Position numbers and translations under genes: made by a program. Below are positions 5,195-12,268 of a DNA stretch of 13,885 nt, piece after piece (position 1 is the first letter of the stretch; every line of letters starts with the position of its first letter). Source of the DNA: Spirochaetaceae bacterium UBA1306 (GTDB taxonomy: Bacteria; Spirochaetota; Spirochaetia; Treponematales; Rectinemataceae); NCBI GenBank assembly GCA_002307245.1, contig DBTW01000193.1:1-13885 (forward strand), given 5' to 3'. Below the pieces are notes generated by a model, which was not told the origin of the DNA, ran no database searches, and saw nothing but the letters and a program-made list of their open reading frames with translations.

Positions 5195-7441
5195 TCAACG
5201 TTTGGAGGATTCGGGGCGCGGTCCCTCGCGAGGCTCCCGGGGAGGGGCGCTGGCCGCGGGAGAGGCCTCGTCGGCCTCGGCGCTCGCGAAGGCGAAGCCG
5301 TTCTTCCGCCCCCGCTTCACTCCGTACATGGCCGCGTCGGCGGCGCTTACGATGCGCTCAATGCTCGCCCCGTCGTCGGGGAAGACGGCGATCCCCATGG
5401 AGAAGCCGACCTTGCAGGGCGTCCCGTCGATCGTGAAGGGCATGCCTCCCTCCTCGAGGATCTTGGCGGCGGCTTGGGTTATGTCATCCCGGTCCTTGAC
5501 CGTGGCGAGCACGGCGACGAATTCGTCCCCGCCGACCCGGGCGACGGTATCCGAGGCGCGCAGCATGACCCTGAGGCGGTCCGCCACGGCGACGAGGGCG
5601 CGGTCGCCCGCGGCGTGCCCCAGCTTGTCGTTGATGGGCTTGAAGTCGTCGAGGTCGATGTAGATCACGCCGACCTTGGCGCCGTTGCGCGTGGCGATGT
5701 CGAAGGTCTTTTGCAGGAGCTCGAAGAGGAGCCGGCGATTGGGCAGGCCCGTGAGGGGATCGTGGTTGGCCAGGTGCGTGATCGTGACCGCGGCCTTCTC
5801 GAGCTCCTCCTTCTCGCCGCGTATCGCGCGGTTCATGGTCTCGAGCCGGTCGTGGATGAGGCTGTTCTCGACCGCGATGGCGACGTAGGGCGCGAGTGCC
5901 TCGACGAGGGCGAGGTGGCGCGGGGTCAAGGCGCCGCGCGACTGGCTCTGGATGTTGAGCACCCCCATCGCGCGGTCGTCGATGACGAGGGGCAGGAACA
6001 TCAGGGAGCCGGCGGGGGGGCCGTAGTGGATGGGCTCGCCCTCGATGATGCCCGGCGGCACGTGGCCCGTGTCTGCGACGAAGATCGGCGCCTTCCGGCG
6101 CACGCAGGCGGAGGCGTAGCTGCGCTTCGGGTCGGGGCTGACCCTGGAGCGCTGGAGCCGCTTGCCCTGGAGCATGTAGGCGCGATAGTCGAAGGACTTC
6201 TCCTCCTCGTCGTAGAGGGCGAGGCCGAAGAGGTCGAAGGGGATATAGCGCCGGAGCGTGTCGTAGAGGGTGTTGATGATGGTGTCGAGGTCGAGGCTCG
6301 CGGTCATGAGCCGCCCGGTCTCGGCGATGGCCAGGATCTGCCGGTTCGCGGCCTCCAGCTCCTCGGTCTTCTCCTTGAGCTCGATGTTCTTGAGCCGGTA
6401 GATCTCGGCTTCCTGCCGGCTCTTCTCGACCTCGTACTGCACGGTCACGTTCTTGATCTTGCGGCTCGCGTCCTCGCTCAGGGCCTCGTGCTCGAAGCGG
6501 GAGAATCTCTTGTAGTAGTCGAGGGCCTTGCGGAAGTCCCCGAGGATCTCGTAGGCCTCGGAGAGCCGCTCGTAGGCCGCGTTGATGAGGCGCTTGGCCC
6601 CGATGCCCTCGGCGCTCTCCAGGGCCTCCTTGAAGCGTTCGAGGCCTATGTCCACCTCGCTGGTCATGACGTGGATCGAGCCCAGGTCGAGGAGGACCGA
6701 GGCCCTCTCACGTTCGTTCCTGAGCTCGGCGCATGTGGCGAGAGCCTTTTCATATTGGGATCGAGCGAGCTCGAGCCGGTCGGTGGCCAGCGATATCTGG
6801 CCGAGGAGGTGCCAGCACTGGCCCTGGGCCTGGCGATTGCCGCTGGCTCGGGCCACGTCCATGGACTTGTCCACGAATTCGCGGGCCAGGGACCAGTTGC
6901 CCATGCGGAAATAGGCCGATCCGACGTCGAGCAGCACGTTCGCGATGAGCTCGGAGTCCTCGTCGTCGGGCACGGTCTCGTAGGCGCGCAGGAAGTAGTC
7001 GAGCGCTTCCTTGATCTCCCCGAGCTCGAGGCAGACCTCGCCGATGCCGTCCAGGGTCACCGCCTCGCGCAGGCGGTTCCCCGCCTTCCGGGCTTCCTCC
7101 AGGCTGCGCGTGTAGTAGTCCATCGCGCGCTCGTAGCGACCCTGGTCCTGGTAGCATACGCCGAGGGCGTGCAGCGACTTGATGACGCCGAGCGCGTCGG
7201 AGAGGGCGCCGTATTCGGCCAGGGACTTCTGGAAGGACTCCACGGCGGGGCCGAGGCGCGTGAGGTAATACTCGCACCAGCCCACGTTGAGCCGGGCCTC
7301 GGCCTGGCCCCGGGCGTAGCCGATGTCGGCGGCCGAGGACAGGTTGCCCTCCGCCAGGGAAAGGGCGGCTCCCGGGTCCGAGAGCGTGAGCCCCCAGGCT
7401 TCGTGGTTGAGTTCGTCGATCTTTTCCGCGGAGGGATTCAT
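5195..7441 (-). CDS. Diguanylate cyclase with TPR, GAF and GGDEF domains
   Basis: This 748-residue protein probably makes cyclic di-GMP from GTP in the cytoplasm. Order of domains: tetratricopeptide-type helical repeats (about 1-315, e.g. GVCYQDQGRYERAMDYYTRS), a coiled coil (about 320-370), a GAF domain (about 375-530, with GVLNIQSQS), a short coiled coil, and a GGDEF domain (about 556-715) starting NHDPLTGLPNRR. The active-site motif GGDEF (637-641) is intact. RASD (628-631) lies five residues before it, the usual place of the inhibitory I-site RxxD, so product inhibition is expected. The tail (716-748) is disordered and rich in Ala, Pro and Glu. There is no membrane segment. The TPR part suggests control by a protein partner and the GAF by a small ligand; both are unknown. 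It is 9 nt downstream of a 66-residue gene. Confidence 0.95.
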   Translation of the reverse strand: MNPSAEKIDELNHEAWGLTLSDPGAALSLAEGNLSSAADIGYARGQAEARLNVGWCEYYLTRLGPAVESFQKSLAEYGALSDALGVIKSLHALGVCYQDQGRYERAMDYYTRSLEEARKAGNRLREAVTLDGIGEVCLELGEIKEALDYFLRAYETVPDDEDSELIANVLLDVGSAYFRMGNWSLAREFVDKSMDVARASGNRQAQGQCWHLLGQISLATDRLELARSQYEKALATCAELRNERERASVLLDLGSIHVMTSEVDIGLERFKEALESAEGIGAKRLINAAYERLSEAYEILGDFRKALDYYKRFSRFEHEALSEDASRKIKNVTVQYEVEKSRQEAEIYRLKNIELKEKTEELEAANRQILAIAETGRLMTASLDLDTIINTLYDTLRRYIPFDLFGLALYDEEEKSFDYRAYMLQGKRLQRSRVSPDPKRSYASACVRRKAPIFVADTGHVPPGIIEGEPIHYGPPAGSLMFLPLVIDDRAMGVLNIQSQSRGALTPRHLALVEALAPYVAIAVENSLIHDRLETMNRAIRGEKEELEKAAVTITHLANHDPLTGLPNRRLLFELLQKTFDIATRNGAKVGVIYIDLDDFKPINDKLGHAAGDRALVAVADRLRVMLRASDTVARVGGDEFVAVLATVKDRDDITQAAAKILEEGGMPFTIDGTPCKVGFSMGIAVFPDDGASIERIVSAADAAMYGVKRGRKNGFAFASAEADEASPAASAPPREPREGPRPESSKR

Positions 7442-7445
7442 CTCG

Positions 7446-7452
7446 TCCTTTT
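7446..7452 (-). promoter_or_regulatory. Ribosome binding site of the GGDEF gene
   Basis: On the minus strand this reads AAAAGGA, 4 nt before the ATG at 7441. It overlaps the TAA stop of the preceding small gene, which suggests coupled translation. Confidence 0.7.
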
Positions 7453-7651
7453 ACTCGAAGTCTATCGGCCCGTCGTCCTCCCGGCCGTGGTCGGGGATGG
7501 TCGTGTTTAGGTACTCGAGCGTTTCCTGGGCGACCTTCTGCGCATGCTCGTACCATATGGAGTATAGCTTGTCCTTGATTACTCCGGGAGAGGGGGCTCC
7601 CTCTATTTCGCTCATGAGCTGCCGGAGAAACGCGATGCCTTGCTCGTCCAT
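7451..7651 (-). CDS. Small protein of unknown function (66 residues)
   Basis: I do not recognise a family. The protein is acidic and mostly helical by composition (MDEQGIAFLRQLMSEIEG at the start). It has a central aromatic stretch (KLYSIWYEHAQKVAQETLEY) and an Asp/Glu-rich end (GREDDGPIDFE). It has no signal peptide, membrane segment or Cys. Reasons to accept it as a gene: it fills the space between the protease and the GGDEF gene with 8- and 9-nt gaps, its stop overlaps the ribosome site of the next gene, and it has its own G-rich leader (AGGGGGG, beginning in the protease stop codon). It may be a small partner of one of its neighbours, which is inference only. Confidence 0.75.
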   Translation of the reverse strand: MDEQGIAFLRQLMSEIEGAPSPGVIKDKLYSIWYEHAQKVAQETLEYLNTTIPDHGREDDGPIDFE

Positions 7652-7659
7652 CCGCCCCC

Positions 7660-10600
7660 CTATATCGGCAGCTCCCGCGCGAGAGTATCGGGCTTTGCGC
7701 GGATCATCGATTGTACATCCTCCGTGCGGGAAATCAAGACTGACTCGGCCCCGCGATAGGCGGCAGCCAGCCTGCCCGCGGCCCGGGAGAGCTCGGGAGC
7801 ACGGGCGGACAGCATGGCGTCGCGCTTGGCCTGCCTGAGCACGTCCGATATGCCGTAGAGGGAGCGGCGGAAGTCCACGAAGCCCCTCTCCTCGGGCAGG
7901 AGGGGCCTGAGCTCCCGGCCGACGGCGCCGATGGCTAGCTCCTCGACCGCGGCTTCGGCGGCGGGGCCATCCGTCCGGAAGCGTCGTTCCGCCTCCTCGA
8001 GGGCTTCGCCGAAGAAGGCAAGGGAATCCAGGGGCCGAGGGTCCCGATAGGAAGAGAAGCAGGCGTATCCCTCGAGCCCATCGGTCCAGGCCGAGGCGCC
8101 GTAGGCCCCGCGCTTGACCCGGAGCTCCTCCCAGAGCGGGCCGGTCCCGAGGAAATGGCCGAGGATGGTCTCGTGCCCGAATTCGGGGCTCCCGATGCGG
8201 GCGGCGCGGCAGGCTGCGGCGGCGAAGCCGACCTGCGACGAGATGGCGTAGGCTTCGGGGAGGGAGGCGGGAGGGTAGGATGCTGAGGGCATCGCCGAGG
8301 GGTCGAGGCTCGCAGGAAGCGCCGGCAGGAGGCCCAGGGTCGCCTCGAGGGCCCCTAGGGCGCTCGCCATGGCCCCTTTCTCCGCCGTCAGGTTGATGCG
8401 CAAACCCTCCCTAGAGAAGGTCGCTTTGGCGAGCCGCGCGAGGGCCGCGGCCAGCCGCGCGCCCTCCGCGGCCCTGTTCCCGCCCTCGACGGCTCCGTCC
8501 CTCAGGGATAGCAGGAATTGGATCTGGCTCGTGCCCCTCCATAAATCTTCGATGGCCGAAGCCTCGCTGAAGCCGGAAGAGGCCCTCGTCTGGGCGAAGG
8601 AATTGCCGGCTGGCACGATGGCCGAGATGACGTCGTTCCGCAACTCGGCATAGAGGTCCTCGATGCGCTTTTCGTCGCCGCAGTCGGCTTCGGCGATGAG
8701 GCGGAGGGCCAGCTCGAGGGCGGCGGGGAATCGCTCGGACAGGGCTTTGAGCCTGAATACGGAGTAGGAGCGCGCCTTGCCGGAAGGGCCTTCGCCGTCG
8801 ACTGGCGTCCCCGACTCGAGTATTCCGCTGAAGCCGCCCGCGTTCCGGGCGAGGCGGGCGGCGACGAGCTCGTAGCCCTCGCCGGGAAGGCCCGCCCCCG
8901 TGACGAAGCGCGAGGCGAGGGGCAGCCAGGGCAGGGCCTCGCGGGGCAGGCCGCCTAGGGGAAAGGCCAGGTCGAGGTAGACTATGCCGTTCGTGAACAG
9001 GGGATGGAGCATGGCCTCGGCGCCGGCGACTCTCGCATGCTCGCGGGCGATCGACTCGACCTTGCGGGGCAGCTCGGACCGCGCGAGGCGCGGCAACTTG
9101 GCTATGTCCTCGCTCGAGTCGGGTCGCTCCATCGCCGCGGCCAGGGCGAGGCCCCTCGCGCGGATCGCCTCGCGCTCGGGCGCCGACAGCGCGGCCGCCT
9201 TGGCCGCCAGGGCAGCGTCGCGGGCGGCGCGGCGGGCTTCGAGGAGCCCCGCCTCCGGATAGACCGTGACCGTGCTCCGGTGCTGGTTCCTTAGGACGAG
9301 GGACTCGGCCAGGCCCTCGATATAGCGGGGATCGGCCGCCATGCGCGCCTTCAGCTCGGCCAGGGGGCCCTCGAACGAGAGCGTGGCCTCCGGCCCGGCG
9401 CCATGGAGCCAGCCCCGCGCCGCACGGTTGAAGAGCCGGAGCCCGTAGGCCCCCGAGCCTCGGCGGATCTCGCGGTTGGCGAAGGCTATCGAATGCAGGG
9501 CTCCGTCCAGGGCCTCCGGCGAGAAGCCATCGCGGGCGGAGCGCGCCACCGTTTCGAGGATGAGGGCCTCGACCTTGCCCTCGTCGCCTCGGCGGCAGCC
9601 GCGTAGGCCGGCCGAGAAGATGATCTGGCGGAAGCTCGTGTCGAGGCCGCACTGTGGCGACAGGTCCTCGCCGAGCCCCGATTCGCGCAGGGCCGCGGCC
9701 AGGGGAGCGCCGTCGTGGCCGATGAGGAGCTCGGACAGGAGCTCCATCGCGAGGGCCCCGGCGCCGTCGGTCACGGGCACCGTGAGCCAATTCACGATGA
9801 TCGAGGTGGCGGAATCGGCGCCCTCGGCGAGGGGGTAGGGGACCTCGACGCGCTTCGGGCCGGCCAGCGGCCCCTGGAGGGGGATCTCGGTATCGGCGGC
9901 GCTCCCCTCCCCCGAGGACAGCGGGGCGCCGAATCGCGAGAGGAATTCCCGGTCCAGGAAATCCAGCTGGCGCTCGGTGTCGATGTCGCCGTAGAGGAAG
10001 ATCCGGCAGTTGGCGGGATGGTAGTGGCTCTTCCAGAAGGCCTTGAAGCCCTCATAGCTCAAGTTGGGAATCTCCTCGGGGTCCCCGCCCGAGTCGAAGG
10101 AGTAGGGGTGGCCGGGTGAGAAGAGGCTCGTATAGGAGGCGGTCGTGGCGAGGGAGTCCGATGATGAGTAGTCGCCCCGCATCTCGTTATAGACGACCCC
10201 TTTGATGTCGAGGCCGCCCGAGTCGTCCAATTCCAGGCGATGGGCCTCCTGGAAGAAGGTATCCTCCGTCAGTCGCGGGAAGAAGACCGAGTCGCCGTAG
10301 ACCCTCATCAGGTTGAAGTAGTCGGCCTCGACCGCGCTGGCGGCCGGGTAGACCGTCTTGTCGGGGTAGGTGAAGGCGTTCATGAAGGTGGCCAGGCTCC
10401 GCCTGGCCATGACGAGGAAGGAGTCCTTGACCGGAAAGCGCTCGGAGCCGCAGAGCACGGAATGCTCGACGATGTGGGCCACGCCCGTGCCGTCCGAGGG
10501 CCGGGTCCTGAAGGCGAAGGCGAAGACGTTCTCCTCGTCTTCGGAGACGAGGCGGTAGATCTCGCAGCCCGTCTTCCTGTGGCGGAGGAAAAGGCTCTTG

Positions 10601-10662
10601 CATCGGTATTCTGGGAGCTCTCGCTCGCTGATCAGCTCGTAGGCCGGGTGGTTCATGGGCAT
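7660..10662 (-). CDS. M16C (presequence protease/PreP-like) zinc metallopeptidase
   Basis: This 1000-residue zinc peptidase is of the clam-shell type that degrades free peptides up to a few tens of residues; it is probably cytoplasmic, with no signal peptide seen. The inverted zinc motif HIVEH lies at residues 63-67, in the PreP-like context HIVEHSVLCGS. The third zinc ligand is probably E160 in VVYNEMRG. FMNAFTYPDKTVYPAAS (94-110) is typical of M16C. In the C-terminal half, RVKRGAYGAS provides the Arg-Tyr pair (about R848 and Y854) that completes the active site in this family, so both halves look intact. The frame stays open upstream to 11091, but that part overlaps the opposite-strand adenosyltransferase and has no homology. 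I therefore start at MPMNHP (10662); 10656 is the alternative. No clear Shine-Dalgarno is present. It heads a likely three-gene operon. Confidence 0.93.
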   Translation of the reverse strand: MPMNHPAYELISERELPEYRCKSLFLRHRKTGCEIYRLVSEDEENVFAFAFRTRPSDGTGVAHIVEHSVLCGSERFPVKDSFLVMARRSLATFMNAFTYPDKTVYPAASAVEADYFNLMRVYGDSVFFPRLTEDTFFQEAHRLELDDSGGLDIKGVVYNEMRGDYSSSDSLATTASYTSLFSPGHPYSFDSGGDPEEIPNLSYEGFKAFWKSHYHPANCRIFLYGDIDTERQLDFLDREFLSRFGAPLSSGEGSAADTEIPLQGPLAGPKRVEVPYPLAEGADSATSIIVNWLTVPVTDGAGALAMELLSELLIGHDGAPLAAALRESGLGEDLSPQCGLDTSFRQIIFSAGLRGCRRGDEGKVEALILETVARSARDGFSPEALDGALHSIAFANREIRRGSGAYGLRLFNRAARGWLHGAGPEATLSFEGPLAELKARMAADPRYIEGLAESLVLRNQHRSTVTVYPEAGLLEARRAARDAALAAKAAALSAPEREAIRARGLALAAAMERPDSSEDIAKLPRLARSELPRKVESIAREHARVAGAEAMLHPLFTNGIVYLDLAFPLGGLPREALPWLPLASRFVTGAGLPGEGYELVAARLARNAGGFSGILESGTPVDGEGPSGKARSYSVFRLKALSERFPAALELALRLIAEADCGDEKRIEDLYAELRNDVISAIVPAGNSFAQTRASSGFSEASAIEDLWRGTSQIQFLLSLRDGAVEGGNRAAEGARLAAALARLAKATFSREGLRINLTAEKGAMASALGALEATLGLLPALPASLDPSAMPSASYPPASLPEAYAISSQVGFAAAACRAARIGSPEFGHETILGHFLGTGPLWEELRVKRGAYGASAWTDGLEGYACFSSYRDPRPLDSLAFFGEALEEAERRFRTDGPAAEAAVEELAIGAVGRELRPLLPEERGFVDFRRSLYGISDVLRQAKRDAMLSARAPELSRAAGRLAAAYRGAESVLISRTEDVQSMIRAKPDTLARELPI

Positions 10663-10741
10663 GGGAAGAAGATGGCCAGGATGGGGGATAAGGTCAAGCC
10701 GATAGCGGAGGGAAGGCTGTCGCCTCCCGCGATCGCTATGG

Positions 10742-10747
10742 TATAGT
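10742..10747 (+). promoter_or_regulatory. Candidate -10 element of the adenosyltransferase gene
   Basis: TATAGT stands out in GC-rich sequence only 9 nt before the ATG at 10757. The expected transcript would start at or within a few bases of the start codon, giving a leaderless or nearly leaderless mRNA. The CCCCCCA leader lacks a ribosome site, which fits this. No good -35 box is seen. The 94-nt divergent gap also holds TTGACC (minus strand, 10692-10697) as a weak -35 candidate for the protease. Confidence 0.4.
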
Positions 10748-10756
10748 GTCCCCCCA

Positions 10757-11314
10757 ATGAGCATCACGACGGGCACGGGCGACGGCGGCTCCACGAGCCT
10801 TTGGACGGGGGAGCGCGTGCCCAAGGACCATCCCCGCATCGAAGCCTTGGGCGAGCTCGACGAACTCTCCTCCCTCCTCGCCTTCGCGCGCCACGCCTGC
10901 CGCCTCGATGAGGCTGGCCGGGCCCTCGACGCGCTCCAGCGACCGCTCGCCCGCGCAGCGGCCGAGCTCGCCTCCCTCGGCCGCGCCCCGCCCGAGCCGA
11001 TCGGCCCGGGCGATTGCGAGGCGATCCTCGAGGCCATCCGCGGCCTCGAGGCCCGCGTGCCCCTCCGAGGCTTCGTCCTGCCGGGACGCACCGAGGCTTC
11101 CGCGCGGATAGACCTCGCCCGGGCCGCCGCGCGGCGACTCGAACGGCGGGTCGTCTCCCTCGTCGATGGCCCGGGCTGCGGCCCGCCGCGCCCCGACTCC
11201 CTGCTCCGGTACCTTAACGGCCTCTCCGACTATCTCTTCATGCTCGCGAGGAGCGAGGAGGCGGCCGAGGGGAAGCTTCGATACGCGAAAGACCCTGGAG
11301 GGAAGGATGCTTAA
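10757..11314 (+). CDS. Cob(I)alamin adenosyltransferase, PduO type
   Basis: This 185-residue enzyme would transfer the adenosyl group of ATP to cob(I)alamin, giving adenosylcobalamin for B12-dependent enzymes. Length and motifs fit the PduO family. The N-terminal ATP-binding loop is TGTGDGGSTSL (5-15). It is followed by RVPKDHPRIEALGELDELSS, with Asp35 as in characterised members. The ARAAARRLERRVV helix (121-133) keeps the RRxER core, and YLNGLSDYLFMLAR (152-165) keeps the conserved Asn; the family usually has YLNRLSD, so one Arg is Gly here. ART is AR-A in this protein, a second small deviation. No Shine-Dalgarno precedes the ATG. The stop overlaps the start of the next gene by 8 nt, so the two are translated together. 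What B12 enzyme it serves is not visible in the window. Confidence 0.92.
   Translation: MSITTGTGDGGSTSLWTGERVPKDHPRIEALGELDELSSLLAFARHACRLDEAGRALDALQRPLARAAAELASLGRAPPEPIGPGDCEAILEAIRGLEARVPLRGFVLPGRTEASARIDLARAAARRLERRVVSLVDGPGCGPPRPDSLLRYLNGLSDYLFMLARSEEAAEGKLRYAKDPGGKDA
11297..11302 (+). promoter_or_regulatory. Ribosome binding site of the E2-like gene
   Basis: GGAGGG lies inside the end of the adenosyltransferase gene, 4 nt before the ATG at 11307. It decides this start over the in-frame ATG at 11166, which would overlap the upstream gene by about 150 nt. Confidence 0.8.
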
Positions 11315-12221
11315 GAAGACCCGCTGCGACGGGACCCTGATCGAGGGGCTGCCCCCCTTTACGATCCTCATGCCCTATGTCATGCCCTTACGGACCAACT
11401 CCGTGATCTTCTACGAGCAGGAGCTCGACGTCACCGACACCCTCGCCTACATCAAGACCCTCAACCGCGAGCTCATCAAGCGGCGCGAGGTGCTCACACT
11501 CTTCGAGCTCGTCATCTGCGCGGCCGTCCGCACCGTCGCCCTGCGGCCCAAGGTCAACCGCTTCATCTCCGGCAAGCGCTTTTACCAGCGCAACCAGATA
11601 GTCTTCAATTTCGTCGCCAAGAAGGAGCTCTCCGACGAGGGCGAGGAAGTCAACGTCAAGATCCCCTTCGAGCCCGAGGACAGCCTCGTCACGGTGGCCG
11701 AGAAGGTCAGGCGCTACCTGCGCGTGGCCGTGTCCGATGAGGGCATGGCCAACGACGATGTCGTGAAGACCCTCGTCAAATTCCCGCACTTCGTGATGAA
11801 CATGGTCGCCAGGGGCCTCGAGTGGCTCGACGCCCACAACATGATGCCCTCCGACATGATCGAGAGCGATCCCTGCTTCTGCTCGGTCTTCCTCACGAAC
11901 GTGGGCTCCTTCGGCCTCGATACGCCCTTCCACCACCTTTATGAGCGCGGCAACTGCCCGATCTTCGTCGCCGTGGGCAAGGTTCGGGTTCGGAACGTCC
12001 TCGACGCGGACGGCAGCGTGACCGAGCGGAAATACCTCTGCCTGCGCTATTCCTTCGACGACCGCGTCGCCGACGGCACCTACATGGGCCGGAGCCTGGA
12101 GATGATGCGCGGCTTCGTCGAGAAGCCGGAAGCCCTGGCGACGCCGCTCGCGCTGGACCCCGCCGTCCGCGCTCGCCTGAAGCTGCGGCCGCCCGCCGAA
12201 CTGCCCGCGCCGGCGCAATAG
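11307..12221 (+). CDS. Stand-alone 2-oxo acid dehydrogenase E2-like (CAT-fold) protein with altered catalytic motif
   Basis: This 304-residue protein resembles the catalytic core of dihydrolipoamide acyltransferases but has no lipoyl or peripheral-subunit-binding domain. The fold pattern is visible: EQELDVTDTLAYIKTLNREL, then LTLFELVICAAVRTVALRPKVNRFI (63-87), LTNVGSFGLD (196-205), and the C-terminal motif. In true E2 enzymes this motif is HxxxDG; here it reads DDRVADG (251-257), so the catalytic His is Asp252. From memory, a group of stand-alone E2-like proteins in Firmicutes carries a similar DERxxDG, together with HHLYxxG as here at 209-215, so this is probably a subfamily trait and not decay. 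The substrate is unknown. It overlaps the adenosyltransferase gene (ATGCTTAA), suggesting a shared process that may involve acyl-CoA or B12 metabolism, which is inference. Confidence 0.85.
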   Translation: MLKKTRCDGTLIEGLPPFTILMPYVMPLRTNSVIFYEQELDVTDTLAYIKTLNRELIKRREVLTLFELVICAAVRTVALRPKVNRFISGKRFYQRNQIVFNFVAKKELSDEGEEVNVKIPFEPEDSLVTVAEKVRRYLRVAVSDEGMANDDVVKTLVKFPHFVMNMVARGLEWLDAHNMMPSDMIESDPCFCSVFLTNVGSFGLDTPFHHLYERGNCPIFVAVGKVRVRNVLDADGSVTERKYLCLRYSFDDRVADGTYMGRSLEMMRGFVEKPEALATPLALDPAVRARLKLRPPAELPAPAQ

Positions 12222-12229
12222 TCCTTGCC

Positions 12230-12265
12230 CTCGGGCGGCGATTGGCCGCGCCGGCGGGACCCGAG
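12230..12265. terminator. Candidate bidirectional terminator hairpin between convergent genes
   Basis: The 47-nt gap between the E2-like gene and fliG has CTCGGG (12230-12235) able to pair with CCCGAG (12260-12265). Alternatively it forms a small hairpin GCGGC (12235-12239), loop GATTG, GCCGC (12245-12249). There is no T-run on either strand, so the role rests on position. Confidence 0.4.
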
Positions 12266-12268
12266 CGC

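Noticed and set aside
5081..7510. Long plus-strand open frame (809 codons) opposite the GGDEF gene
   Set aside because: It is the antisense of a well-supported gene with strong third-position GC bias, which keeps antisense frames open. The product is a Gly/Val/Glu/Leu-rich string with no family signal.
10663..11091. N-terminal extension of the M16C protease upstream of MPMNHP
   Set aside because: The 143 extra residues are Arg/Ser/Ala-rich, unlike any protease, and are antisense to the adenosyltransferase gene.
11166..11306. Earlier start for the E2-like gene
   Set aside because: It lies inside the adenosyltransferase gene in another frame, encodes Arg/Ser-rich residues, and lacks a ribosome site, whereas 11307 has GGAGGG.
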